Positions 29,666 to 41,997 are shown, counted from the stretch's first letter. The stretch is DNA of 64,000 nt from Carya illinoinensis (GCF_018687715.1 NC_056767.1:2294001-2358000), one strand, 5' to 3'. A program made the numbers and translations. The notes: generated from the letters alone by a model not told the origin.

Positions 29666-31639
29666 ATGCAGATGCAGGCCTTATACTCGTATTCCAGCTT
29701 TTGCACGGAAAACCAGGCATTGCGCCGGTCAAGTGGCTGCAATCCGACCCTCCACCGCCTCCGATCACCCACCACCGTCAGGTTCGCTATGACAGCAGCT
29801 CCGGCAGTACGACCACCTGCTCTCAAGCACCAGAAGATCACGCACTCGATGCCGCCGGAAAAGATGGAAGTGTTCAAGTCTCTGGAGAACTGGGCGTCTC
29901 AGAGCGTGCTGCCACTTCTGAAGCCCGTGGAGCAATGCTGGCAGCCCCAGAACATGGTGCCCGACCCCACATTGCCGTTCGAAGAATTTACTGATCAGGT
30001 GAGGGAGCTTCGGAAGCGGACGGCGGAGCTTCCGGACGAGTATTTCGTGGTGCTGGTGGGGGATATGATAACGGAGGACGCACTCCCCACGTACCAGACC
30101 ATGATCAACACGTGGGATGGGGTCAGGGACGAGACCGGGGCCAGCGTCAGCCCATGGGCCGTATGGACTCGGGCTTGGACTGCCGAAGAGAATAGGCATG
30201 GGGATCTGCTTAGGACCTACTTGTATCTCTCGGGTCGGGTCGACATGCTCATGATTGAGAGGACCGTCCAGTATCTTATTGGAGCTGGAATGGTAAGTCT
30301 TGAGCAATTAGAACAGAAAATTATATTTATTTTTATAGGTTTTATGATAAAAAGAAAATTATATATATTTTCTTTTTATAAAATTTATGATAAGAAAAAG
30401 AAAATTATTTTTATCTTTAAAGAATTGTTGATAAAAAAAATCTTCTTTATAGTCTCTAAATATTAATCATGTCATTGGTAAGGGTAGTAATATGTTACAC
30501 GATTGATTAATCTAATACAAATAAGATACGATAATAGGGGGTTAGAATTTAATCTTGACGGGTTCGGATCAAAATATATTGATTTATTAAGACACTATTG
30601 CTTAACAGATTGATAACGGGTCAACCCGTTATGACACGTTAAGAAAGTTAAAGTTACAATTATATCCTTCTACTTAAAAGTAAATTTGTTAGAATTTTAA
30701 TTTCAATATTTTTATTATTTGAATTGTAATTTTTGACTTATAGTTAGTTTTATAATTTTTATAGATATTGTGATTTTAAAATTTATATAAAATTATACTA
30801 AATTTAATCATGTCAAACTGATTAATTTAAGACATATTCAACCAATTTACATAAACAGTTTGAAACGGGTCGTATTATGTCGTGCTAATCTATTTCGTAA
30901 TATTTACAAATGAATCAAAATAAGTCGCGTTAATATTTAAAATTTTAACATGATAAATTTAACGGATCAGATTAAAATTAAACTATATAATATAATATAT
31001 ATTTTTATCACAACATAAACACGATTTTACATTCCAAGACATTTCTAAGACCCGACATTGTGGTTTTGATAGGATCCGGGAACAGAAAACAACCCGTACT
31101 TGGGCTTCGTGTACACGTCGTTTCAAGAGCGAGCCACGTTCGTGTCGCACGGGAACACGGCCAGGCTGGCGAAGTACGGGGGCGATCCGTTGCTGGCGCG
31201 CATATGCGGCACCATCGCAGCCGACGAGAAGCGCCACGAGAATGCTTATGTCAAGATCGTCGAGAAGCTCCTCGAGGTGGATCCGACGGGGGCCATGCTC
31301 GCCGTCGCCAACATGATGCGCAAGAAGATCACCATGCCGGCCCACCTGATGTTCGACGGCCGTGACCCGCTCCTTTTCGAGCACTTCTCAGTGGTCGCCC
31401 AGCGGCTGGGCGTGTACACGGCTAACGACTACGCTGATATTATGGAGTTCTTGGTCGGACGGTGGGGGTTGGAGAAGCTGGAGGGATTGACGGACGAGGG
31501 AAGACGCGCGCAGGACTTCGTTTGCGGACTGGCGCCAAGGATTAGGAGGTTACAGGAGCGAGCGGACGAGTTGGCGAAGAAGATGGAGCCCCGTGGCGTT
31601 AAGTTTAGCTGGATTTTCAATAGGGAGGTCAAATTGTAA
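29666..31639 (+). CDS. SAD: Acyl-ACP desaturase, complete copy, with Trp at the castor-118 position
   Basis: Predicted 397-residue plastid enzyme that uses ferredoxin and O2 to desaturate acyl-ACP. Two exons: 29666-30292 and 31073-31639, with a 780-bp phase-0 GT-AG intron. Residues 1 to about 40 are Ser/Arg-rich and fit a transit peptide. All six di-iron ligands are present: E137, E175 and H178 (EENRHG), E228 (FQERATF), E261 and H264 (DEKRHE). Numbering is castor enzyme plus 32. At the substrate-channel position equal to castor Leu118 it has Trp150 (TGG at 30113-30115), while M146, T149, P211, T213, G220 and F221 match castor. Castor L118W and the cat's-claw seed enzyme, which has Trp there, prefer 16:0-ACP, so a palmitoyl-ACP preference is inferred. 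It lies tail-to-tail with PIN6. The start is the first ATG that gives a transit-like leader. Confidence 0.96.
30478..31036. mobile_element. Intronic insertion of about 0.56 kb specific to the second desaturase
   Basis: The first copy's intron is 240 bp and this one is 780 bp. The extra block starts after GTCATTGG and ends before ACATTTCTAAGACCC. It contains a palindrome TAACGGGT-CA-ACCCGTTA at 30617-30634 and phrases such as GACGGGTTCGGATC and ACGGGTCGTATTATGTCGTG, typical of non-autonomous repeats in plants. I could not define terminal repeats. It could equally be a deletion in copy 1. Confidence 0.5.
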
Positions 31640-33831
31640 ATAAAATCAAGTGGAGCTCCTTATGCACGTGTCAATTAATGAGCTTCCTAGACTTGCTTTC
31701 CGAGACCTTGGAATTAAAGAGTTTTTAGCCGAATGGGATCCAACTTGGGCCTCCACGGTAAATCATAAGAGTATGATTACGGTATTGGACTGTAATGAAC
31801 TGGGCCTACTTTTTGCTAGAACTCCTAGCCCAAAAGAAAGGCGGGCTTTGGCTAGTAACTATCTATTATTATCAAATAATAAACTTTTTAAATCTATCAT
31901 TATTTTATTAAAATAATTTATTTTAATTATAATTATAATTATAATATTTATTTATTATTAAAAAATACATATTAATTTTCAAACGTTACTCAACTTCTAA
32001 GACTTGAAGCACATAACAGTAGCAATCTTCAACTCAGTCAGGAATATTTCACAAGACCAGTTCAACTTTTGCCCTCATGTTCGCCAACCTCATCAATGAT
32101 CTACCAAAGGAAGTTCAATCAGACACAGAAAGAGAGGGAGATCAGGAAGTTGGGAACTCGGGACTGCGTCCTAATTGCCCTGGATTCTAACCAACGAAGT
32201 TCCTCACAAGCCATGCGGAAATTCCCTACAACTAGAGAAACAGATTTTGCTTGAAAGGAAATTCTTCTGTCTCCCCATGATCACCCAATCTCATATTTCA
32301 ACCAAGCATATCAACCTTAAAACCTTGAAACAACAATCAAATGAACAAATCAAATAATAATAATAAAAACCCAAATCAGAAACCACAAGAGATAGACCAA
32401 GGTCCTGGAAAAAAGAACCGAAAAAGAGAAAAAGAGATGGCTTCTTGATAGCTGCGTCAAAGTGCTCTGAGGAATGGTGTGGATTTTTCTCCCCTCACAA
32501 GGGTCCAAAGGGGAGCACTCCTCAATCCTCATCTGCTGTACTGGGCCTAAAACTTGAGCTTGCATGCTAATTCCTTCCCACAAGTGCCTCCCAAAAATGA
32601 AAAATAAAAAATGTAAAACGGGTAAAAATATGAGGCCTGAAAAGCTTGGGATGTCGAGTCGAAGTGTGCAGGAAATGATTTATTTTACTCTATATTTATT
32701 TTACAATAAAAATAATTTTATAATCTGAAATACCATATCAAAACACGTTAGTTTATAAATTTATTTTTATAAAATTCTTTTATAACTAAATCATTACTCG
32801 TGATATTAATTAGAGATAGAGACACGAGTACGTTAATTAATCTCCTCCATTGGTTTCTGACGTACTATATCAAAACATATTAATTTAAATTTATTTTTAT
32901 AAAATTTCTTTTATGGCTAACTCATTTCTCTTTGATATTTAATTAGAGATAGAGAGGAGTATGTTAATTAATTAATCTCCTTCCATCAGTTTCTGATAAA
33001 CTAAGGTATCCTAGAATTAAGGTCCTTCTTCGTACATATTCATTTGAAAGACTGACAAAATGGTCTATTCCAGATCAAACTTAAGAGAAAGATGATACTC
33101 TCCAGCAAAAAAAACATAAATCATGATGTTCATTGACTTAAGCCACAAGAAAGTTTCACCACTTTCAAAAAGACATCTTTCCTTTCTTCCCATGCATAAA
33201 CTGATTTGTAATAATTGCTTAGGATACTGAAAGACAAACACAGAAGAAGTGGTGATATATATGGGAATAAATGGCATGATTTTTCCTTTGTTCTTGAGTC
33301 AAAACACACTTGGTTGCACAAACTTTAGCTGTTCCCCCAACAAGAAAAAAGAAGGCTCCTACCTTAATCATAAGCCATGATCGATATTTTCTTTTCCCTT
33401 TCGGTTACCACTAATCCATGTACTAGGATAGTAACCCAGACAAGAGCATGAAGAACCCTAATTAATATCATCCTGTTTGTCCCATTCTAATTTGACCCTA
33501 ACCTCTTGGCTTTTTTATAAAAGTCAACTTTTTTCTTAGAGTACTTTACAATAATGGGAAAGTCTACAAATTTATAATACCATTGATCTCGAAGCTAATG
33601 ATCATGATTATATATATATGTTATATGTTGGCGACATCATCATCCAACATGATGGGGTCGACCATGGGGTATGATGGTCGACCACCCACGAAATTGTAGG
33701 GAGACATGGTAGCTTCTTGTTGAACTCCATGCTACTTAGATACTAGCTAGGAGCATTATACTTTGGAGGCTCCACATGCTTTATTTGAAAATGCACCACC
33801 TACTTCTTGTAATAGTACCGCTCCTTTTTCT
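31640..33831. other. Intergenic region between convergent desaturase and PIN6
   Basis: Holds both 3' UTRs. The parts 31640-32880 and 33690-33831 match the first block (935-2210 and 2340-2481). The middle 32900-33690 is missing from the first block and includes AT-rich sequence and (TA)n at 33609-33618. No gene supported. Confidence 0.6.
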
Positions 33832-36800
33832 TCATAGGCCTAGAAATATGTAGTACAGGAGGGTCACAGGTAATGAGACTAACATTCCAAAGATAACCCT
33901 ACAAAAAAGGAGAAGAAATAAGACCATGTCATAGTTTGTTCATTGTGTATAGAAGCAATGGAAAATGAGTGAACTACAACACTTGTAAGTATTGCGACAT
34001 TGTCGTATAATAGTGACACTTCAGTATTGCATGTGTCAGTTTGTATCCCTTTATAATAATAGTATAAATCCAAAAACAAATCCCGATAAGCCATTCGATA
34101 AGGAGACAAATGACTTTTGATGATTGTTGGTGGTTATTGGACTTTTATTGGAGTAATTACTACCAACGAAACATGATGATTGTATTAATCCAATGCTATT
34201 TTGGAAGTAAAACTGAAAGATGATTCTTAAATGCAACTTACCCTGTACTCAAAATGTCAGGGTGCAACCCATATTCCCTTGCAAAGACAAATGGTACAAT
34301 GCCTTGTGGAAGAGCTGCCTGTGATTCAGCAATAACATGATTATAAACCCAACAGATGGAAAGTTTTACAATCATAATTAAAATCCACCAATCTCTCTCT
34401 CCAGGCAGTGATCTAGTGTATATGTATATAATAAAAAAGAAAAGCACCAACATTGATGATGAATGTACATGTACATGCAAGATATATATATCCATGGATG
34501 CATGGAAACCTTCTACATTGGTACAGCTCTCAGTACCTGTACAAGGGCAAAATGTAGCTTTACACCTCTTAATCCAACAGCAACCGAGGTGGCTGACATT
34601 ATTATGGGTCCACAAAGGAAGCGAATTGCCATCCCCATTGTTGCCCTTTTTGTTCCGCACGCAATAATCCGGGGCTGCAGGGCCATGAACAACCCTGCAA
34701 TATTCAGCAATTGGTCATAATCCAAGCACCTTTCTGGTCTAACATATAAGCGAGTACGGGATGAATAGAGATTCTCCAACACATAAATCCGACAGTATTT
34801 AATGTTGTTCGTGTAGGATTTCCGTGCCATGTAGACCCCGCATAAGCATTTAATTTTGGAGATCATGATCTCAAACAAATGAACATGATCCTCTCAATTG
34901 AATGTGTATATATATGTGTGTGAAGGCAGATAATTATATACCTAAACTGAACATGGCCATCCCAAGACCTGCATCTGAGATTATTTTGATCGAGTATTTC
35001 ACCAAACTAGGCATCCCTACATTCCATCTGCGAGATCATCCAAAACTCGTCATTATCAACACAAACTATGTATATATACACACACACGTAATTCAGTAAC
35101 TCACTTGAATGAGATGAGAGACCACAAAAGTCCCAATACACTTGAGTATGTGTTTGGATTGCGAGAAAGCTTCCTTCCAACCACGACGAGTATAAGCCTC
35201 ATCATGACAAAAGCATGCGGCATTTCTTGAGTGGTGGTCGGTGCGGCACCTTTGGTATCTGCTTCCTCTGGCATTTGGATTTTGGTGCTGTCTCTGAAGC
35301 TAATTTCTTTCCCTAAGAGATCAGTGCTAATGCTAGTTAATTAATACAGTAATTAATACCCACATGAAATGCAAAACATTGTTATTTTTTCTTAGAGTAC
35401 GCATTCTTTTTTAACCAAAAAAAAAAAAAAAACGTGTAAGAACTAGATGAAAAAATTAATTTTTTAATAATGAACTCTTTTGAAATATGTAGGATTTACA
35501 CACTTTACAACTGTATCTAGTATTATTCTAAAAATAAATTAATTATATGATGCATGCGTAAGAGAATGAGCAAAGCATGATCACCAACTACAGCTAGTAC
35601 TACAACTCTCCGTGAGAAAGATGAAAAGAAAGCAGGACTGATCTTTGTGAAACAAAGACATGATATCAGACAACATGATTACGAAGTGGAAAATTTATGT
35701 TGCTGTTACAAAGTTGGATGCTTTAACATGAGTACCAATTAGGCAATCAAGTAGGCCTCACCTCTATCATTACACACGTGCCTCAAACAAATGATGGCTC
35801 CAAGCAATTAAGATTCTTACTGAGCATTCAGCAATAAAATGTTGGATGGAAAAATATATAATTCAATATCACTTTTGACCACTTTTATTTGGTTTATTTA
35901 TTTTTTTATTTGTAATCGGTGAAGCGTGATATATGGGAGTCACTTCTTTATTCCTCTCAATCATGTCATGCTAATTAAAAAAATAATAATAAGAAATTAA
36001 AATTGAAAATAAATAGACAAAATTTATAAAGTTATGTTGGAAGCTTGTCTAGGTTTTTTCACAAGATTTCTTTGTCCAATAGTATCTTATATTTAGCGAA
36101 GTTGGACCATGGATTTCATATTTTAAGTACAAAATCAAACCTTCTTTTTTTTTTTTTTTTTAAATATCGGGGAAGCTGTCCAAGGCAGGTCTTTCGGACT
36201 TACCCTAGAGAGTAAACCCCACTTCCATGCACCAAACTCTCCTACCATGAGGAAGAACGAGGCTTACTTTATCCAAAGATTGATCAGAAATATTAAAAAA
36301 AAAAAAAAAACTGTTTTAAACGAGAAAAAAAAGTGGGTTCTTGTTTACTATGCTTAAAATCTCAAAATCATGACCATTCTTGGAAGAATGCATCTTCATT
36401 TAGCCCCCATATTAATGATGCTACTTAACATTTTAAACGCTACACACAATTTAGAAGTAATTTGCTCACTTAAATAGAGCCTTAATTCTACATTGAATCA
36501 TGCATCCTGTTATGGGCAGACACTCTAGCTCTTGATCTTTTTCTACCTAACAGGTAGGAAAAGGTAAAGATTTAAGATTCCATATCAACCCTTCAAGAAT
36601 TAGATCCTTTTAGAGGTGATATTAATGTTGGTAAGTTATGGCTCTAATGAAGAGTAAATGAGTAAACTAGTTTCAAAAAGACCCTTTAATATGAACATAT
36701 ATATTTGGAGATAGCATTTTGTGAGAAAAACTAGTCTATAAAAATATTCTTTTAAGTTCTTGTTTAAATTTGAGTCTCGAGAGGAGGAAAGATAAATACA

Positions 36801-38973
36801 TGAATTAGATGAAACGACATATAATATGTCAGTGTAGATTTTTTGAGTAATATTAACTCAATAATAAAGATTTTATAATTTACTTATGTGTGTATCTTTC
36901 TTCTACTTAATGTTTTGAAGTTGTAATAATTTTGAAAAGTTTGGTTGCACGAACTTACAAACTCCTAGAAAAAGCAATGTATGATATGTTACAATCTTGT
37001 GTCCACTTTTTCTCTTTTTCTGTCCCCAATTATCTGAGCAAAGAACAAGTTTTAGAATATTTAGATGATAGAACTAAACAAACAAATAAATCCTTCCTTT
37101 CATAGCTGGGAAACTAAGCAACATGACAAAAACCAAATGTCAAAAGATGCAGATGTACGTTTGTTCCAGCCCCTACCCATTTTTGAAGAAAAATAAAAAC
37201 TTTCCTAGTGTTTTCCTTCCATTATCGACAACAACTAGTGAATTCGATTGTTAACTGAGGGATCAACCTCAGACCAGCTTGTGCTCATGTCAGATTTCTG
37301 CAGACAACATTCAGGCATTTGCAGTACCCCAATATTCTGAAAAAGCTTTCATGTCTGCTTGATATTAATTCTGACGTATATAATTATGGAAAAAAGAAGG
37401 GTCATTTCAGCGTTTTTCCCCTCCGAAACGGAGGAAACGACGATGAATCAAACAAACACAGTGGCGGACACAGACCTGCCATGTTCGGTACTGGGTACAT
37501 ACCTGTGACCATGACATCTTTGAATCCTTGTCTATCTCCTTGCGCACACAGCACGGGTGATTCCCACATCATCGTCACGCCGGAGAAAGTCGGAGAAGTC
37601 TGACGGAAAACTCTCCCGGCTACGGGGGACCTCGACCATACCGGAGTGCTCCCCGTCGTCGTCTCAAGCTCGTTGAAATTCGATGCGCGTGGAGAAGGCT
37701 GGAGAGAGTAGGCATCGGAGGAGACGTATCCAGACAACCGGGGGCTCCCGGAACGGTACCCGAGAGCGAGGTCGTTGTGCCCAAATGCGACATCGTGCGG
37801 AATTAGCTGTGCTGGAGTGTTGACTGAGAAGATTTCGGCGTTGGACAGGTTTGACGCTCTGGGAGTAATGCCTATGGAGGGGGACACGTCGGTGGCAGAG
37901 GAAGTAGACCGTCGGATGCGCACGCGTATGGTGCGGCCATTGGCGTCGAGTTCCGATTCGGTGCGTAGTGGGTCCCGGCCGTCGAGCGAGATCACATCGT
38001 TGTCGAGCTCGAATTTTGAAATGGAGGCGGCGGTGGCGCCTGGAAATTGGGTTTTGATTAGCAGGGTGGCGGCTCGGTATTCGAAGAGGAAGAGCAAGAG
38101 TGTGTACCTACGGATTGACACGAGACCTCTAATTAGTTAGCATTAAAACTCGTTTAAGAACCAAAACAAAAGAAACAGAGAAACGGCAAAACACTGACAT
38201 AAACAAACACGTGTTTGTACCAAAATAATCATATGAAATGCTAAAAAAGAAAAGACTTTGACGTGAAAATTCCAAGTTGATAAACGAATGAACCATCTCA
38301 CTTGAATTTAGAACTATAGAATAATCTTTTATATATGTGAAAGCCATTCCTTTTTTTTGTTTTTCCATCTTTTCAGCTTACTTTTACAAACAGTGCTTCA
38401 GCTAAGTAAAACTGTAGAAAGCAGTAACAAGAAAGAGACCCTTTGATTACACTTTCACAAAATTCAAGATCGTAAGGACTAATCAATGAAAATCTGGAAG
38501 AGACAGAGGGGAAGAAGAAGAAAGAAAGAAAAGAAAATATCTGATAAGTACCATATGATGCATTGAAGCACAACCACTTGCACCATGAGGCTCTGAGTGA
38601 AATCACCATACATGGCTTTGAGCAAAGGAATGCCCATGACAAGAGTGTTAGGCAAAGTGGCTACGGAGAAGAGAGTGATAAGCCAATCCAAGCCACCATT
38701 AAAAAAGATAGCCCAAACTGAGAGCAAAACAAGGACCACGACCTTAGAGAGAGTGTCAGCCAGTATGAACTTGGTGTCCATTTGGTAAGGATTATTTTGA
38801 GATATGAAGTGGAAAGACAGCACTGGAACCGCGAACACGGCCACGAACCGGTTGATCCCTGAGCACTGCTCGGGACTGAATATCTTCCACCATTTCACTG
38901 AGCTATATGCTACCAACATTGCAAAATATAGAGGAACCATTGCACACATGACCTTGTAGAAATCATTCCCACT

Positions 38974-38979
<6 letters not shown>
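33832..38979 (-). CDS. PIN6: PIN-type auxin efflux carrier, closest to PIN6
   Basis: Membrane auxin exporter of 542 residues. Seven exons, all with GT-AG introns and consistent phases: 38552-38979, 37503-38107, 35105-35312, 34942-35027, 34537-34694, 34242-34318 and 33832-33898. The first transmembrane block (residues 1 to about 160) starts [20 protein letters not shown] and includes [15 protein letters not shown]. The central hydrophilic loop (about 160-383) holds [52 protein letters not shown] and MMWES. The second membrane block begins [20 protein letters not shown], with NPNTYSS, and ends [13 protein letters not shown]. The loop sequence and its moderate length fit PIN6, an atypical PIN reported at both the plasma membrane and the ER, better than PIN1 or PIN3. 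TPRASN and SPRASN are candidate AGC or MAP kinase sites. A (GA)n run sits right before the ATG. Confidence 0.95.
34712..34941. other. PIN6 intron 4 beyond the duplication breakpoint
   Basis: From 34712 onward the sequence has no counterpart in the first block, so the duplicated segment ended inside this intron. Otherwise ordinary AT-rich intron. Confidence 0.7.
35313..37502. other. PIN6 intron 2 (2.2 kb) with a repeat insert
   Basis: Largest PIN6 intron. At 36141-36312 a poly(T) run is followed by AAATATCGGGGAAGCTGTCC and GTAAACCCCACTTCCATGCA, and another A run closes it, which looks like a short retroelement fragment. No coding sequence on either strand that I can support. Confidence 0.5.

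Positions 38980-39022
<43 letters not shown>
38980..39022. repeat. (GA)n microsatellite abutting the PIN6 start codon
   Basis: A CT run on the plus strand (38981-39021) reads as about 20 GA units on the PIN6 strand and ends two bases before ATG. It therefore lies in the 5' UTR. GA runs in this position are frequent in plant genes and bind BPC/GAGA-type factors in known cases. Its role here is inference. Confidence 0.85.
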
Positions 39023-39026
<4 letters not shown>

Positions 39027-39546
39027 TCTCTCTCTGATCTGTGCTAATGAATGGAGGATTACATGATACTAAAATGCAGAAGGAAGTGAGTGTTTATATA
39101 GGAGAGTAGTGGACGGAAATGCCCTTCAAAGGATATGTATATTCATTCACTTTTGAGATACTACTACTTCTATAGTGAGCTGAAATTACGGTTGGTAAGC
39201 TTAATGATATGTACTTTTTAGTGTGTTTATATTATTTATATATATATATATATAGATATGTGTGTATCAGTGTATGTTGTTGATAAACTTTGATCGGTAG
39301 TTGGAGTAGTAGTCATGATCATGGGCATTGCCAATTTCCCAAAGTATTAATGACCTAATGAGTGAGGCACCAAGCACAAGGTTTTCCCTTATAATTAATT
39401 AATAAGGGTTGTAATGTTTTTGATGCAGAATGGATTGATCCATCCATGTGTTAAAAGAATCAATGAAAATTAATTCATGTAATCAATCCCAATTAATTTT
39501 TCAATTTCATCTGCACATCATCATCATTCCTCACAACTCATCATTT

Positions 39547-39579
<33 letters not shown>

Positions 39580-40414
39580 ATTATGATCTGTATTTCATTG
39601 AAATTAATAGTATTCATTAATTTAATGTAAACAGTAGATGTTTTATACTATTTGAATTAAATCCATTTCTTTTATTAAAAATTTTATGTATAGTTACTTT
39701 TACGTATTTTTTTCGCATTCTATTAATGTGATTGACTGAGTCATTTTTTTAATATAAAATAACTACTTTGACCAATCACATCAAGTAGAGTGCACAAAAG
39801 GATATACCAATATCAAAATTATAAATATTACGTAATGATTTAAGAAACATCCAAATCACATTTAGGTTCATTGATCTATTTCTCGAAAACAGAAGAAATG
39901 AGCGAAAGGAGATAGAAGCTTTTAAGTTTTGAAGAGACCTTAATTCATGCATGCATGAGTAGTATACTCTCGTACACAACACATGGAGTTCAACATCTTT
40001 CCTCGTGTTAAGTGATGGATCATTAAGAATGTAGAAAGAAATCGTCAAATCCAAGGTTAATAATCTCCCAAGGGTCCCTCCCATGCTTTGTTTACTTCTA
40101 TACAGAATGCAGTAATAAGCTATATATATATATATATATATATTTCTCCAAGCTTTTTCTCTTTCTTTTTCTGTTGATCCATCTCCTTTTTGGCAAAAGT
40201 TCATCGTTTAAAGTTTGAGAAAAGTAAATTTAGAGTTACTGCAAAAGTGAGGATCGAGAAAATTTGTTTACCTTTTCAACTATCATAAAAAAGGTCGTTG
40301 CTTCAAGTAAAGTTTCCTTGCTTTTCAAACATTGGGTTGATTTTTTATTCATTCAAAACATGAGAAGGAATATTGTCATATTATGTTAATTTATAAGTTG
40401 AAAAATCTATTATC
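39023..40414. promoter_or_regulatory. PIN6 upstream region
   Basis: 1.4 kb of AT-rich sequence between PIN6 and the LINE, with (TA)n tracts at 39235-39256, 39555-39579 and 40122-40142. No gene seen. The LINE insertion at 40429 separates PIN6 from anything further upstream, so it may cap the native promoter. Confidence 0.5.
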
Positions 40415-40428
40415 AAGTTGATACAACA
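40415..40428. repeat. LINE target-site duplication, left copy
   Basis: AAGTTGATACAACA, repeated exactly at 46480-46493 after the poly(A) tail. The 14-bp length is typical for target-primed insertion of L1-type elements. Confidence 0.92.
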
Positions 40429-40518
40429 AAATGGTCCCTTTCCTACGTAAAAACTTTCCTTATACGCTCTGCTAGGGTTCTCTCGCTTTGGCTCTGCTAG
40501 GTGCATCCGTTTGCCTGC

Positions 40519-41997
40519 ATGGCGGCCTCTGATGGCCCGCCGCCCATGGCAGCCCCGATCAGGTCCTTTGCAGATCTAGTTTCTACGGTGCCTCAACCTC
40601 TGCCGGTGATGGAGGTTCCTTTCCGTCAGCCAAAAGTCATTGATGGTGAGCTGGTATTCACGTTTTCAGCGGAGGAAATTGACAAACTTGCCCAGCCGTT
40701 TCGGTACTCCATTGTTTTGAAATTCCTTAGGCAAAGGCCCTCCCTAGATGCAGTGAGATCTTTCATTCACAGTCGGTGGGGGTTGTCTAGCATGCCGGTT
40801 GTCTCAGCGATGCAGCGTCCAAGACACGTTTTCGTTCGGATGGCTAACGAGTTGGATTATAATAAGGCCCTGTCCAGAGAATCATGTGAGGTTAATGGGA
40901 TCTTCTACAGGCCTTTTGCATGGACACCAGAATTCGATGAAAACTATGAACCACCGTGTGTACCGGTTTGGGTGTTTTTGCCTGGACTTCCACCGAGTTT
41001 CTACCAGCCTTCAGTGTTAAAAATGATCACAGCTCCTATTGGTAGGTTCATTAGATGTGACAATTCCACTATGTGTGCTACGCGTACAGATGGTGCTCGA
41101 GTATGCTTAGAAGTCGACTCCTCAAAGGCACCAATTACCTCCTTCTGGATCGGTAAGCCTGGGGTCCCGAGAAACAGAAGACAGGAGGTCATTTTCGAGA
41201 CTCTGCCGGCGTACTGCTCCAAGTGTAAATGTCAAGGTCATAATACTCAAACATGCCGTAAGGAAAATGACCAAAAGAAATATATGAAAGGCTCAAAGAA
41301 ATGGGTAAAGATTGATGTGAAACCTACGGATGAGAGGGTGACAGATTTAGAGAATATGGGAAATCCTGAGAAAGAGGTGCAAAAGGACGGTTTTGTGCCT
41401 CATGAAGTTGCTGTAGTGGCCGAAAATCTTCCTATGTTGAAGTCTGATTTTAATGGAAAGAAGGTACTGGAAGATGAAACTGGAAATGGGCACACGGCTA
41501 GCATGGAGATGCAGAATATTGATCAGGCCCCTCGACATGAAACAGCCCAGGTTTACGTAGGTGAACCGAGTTCTCCTAATGGACCTCAGGGTCAAGAATT
41601 TGAACATGGTGTGGAGTTGATGAGTGAAATGCGTGTGGAGAAAAGTGTTGTTTCGGTGTTGGGTCTCATAGATAAGGAAGGGAGGTCTAAAGATATTCCT
41701 TCTTTTCAAGTCACGGAACTTATGGAGGATGGGTCAAGCTTGAATGATGAGATGATGATACCGAATACTGATGGTGAGCATGTGGAACATCTTATTTCTA
41801 TAGGATGTAATGATGGGGGTAACAAGGAGTTGGCTGCGGAATCACAATCGGACCATGAAATTGAGAGAGTTAGTATGAGAGTGGATATGCAAAAAGACTA
41901 TTGTACGGACTCGGAAGGCATGACCAAAAAAGCAGGTAAGTTCCTGAAAAGAAATTCTACCCAGGCTATTACTCGTCCTAATAAGTTGAATTTATGA
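40519..41997 (+). CDS. LINE ORF1 (RNA-binding, zinc knuckle)
   Basis: 492-residue nucleic-acid-binding protein that packages element RNA. The N-terminal half matches the plant LINE DUF4283 type (GELVFTFSAEEIDKLAQPFR, YSIVLKFLRQRPSLDAVRSF, CVPVWVFLPGLPPSFYQPSV). It is followed by the zinc knuckle CSKCKCQGHNTQTC (CX2CX4HX4C, about residue 234) and an acidic low-complexity tail of about 220 residues. The ATG at 40519 is the first that gives the domain start. The stop codon overlaps the ORF2 start as ATGA (41994-41997), so ORF2 is probably made by termination-reinitiation. Confidence 0.93.
   Translation: MAASDGPPPMAAPIRSFADLVSTVPQPLPVMEVPFRQPKVIDGELVFTFSAEEIDKLAQPFRYSIVLKFLRQRPSLDAVRSFIHSRWGLSSMPVVSAMQRPRHVFVRMANELDYNKALSRESCEVNGIFYRPFAWTPEFDENYEPPCVPVWVFLPGLPPSFYQPSVLKMITAPIGRFIRCDNSTMCATRTDGARVCLEVDSSKAPITSFWIGKPGVPRNRRQEVIFETLPAYCSKCKCQGHNTQTCRKENDQKKYMKGSKKWVKIDVKPTDERVTDLENMGNPEKEVQKDGFVPHEVAVVAENLPMLKSDFNGKKVLEDETGNGHTASMEMQNIDQAPRHETAQVYVGEPSSPNGPQGQEFEHGVELMSEMRVEKSVVSVLGLIDKEGRSKDIPSFQVTELMEDGSSLNDEMMIPNTDGEHVEHLISIGCNDGGNKELAAESQSDHEIERVSMRVDMQKDYCTDSEGMTKKAGKFLKRNSTQAITRPNKLNL

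Noticed and set aside
30983..31384. Minus-strand frames of 103-180 residues opposite the desaturase exons (also 323-679 and 29765-30307)
   Set aside because: Shadows of GC-rich, codon-biased desaturase exons. The plus strand carries the conserved enzyme with all metal ligands.
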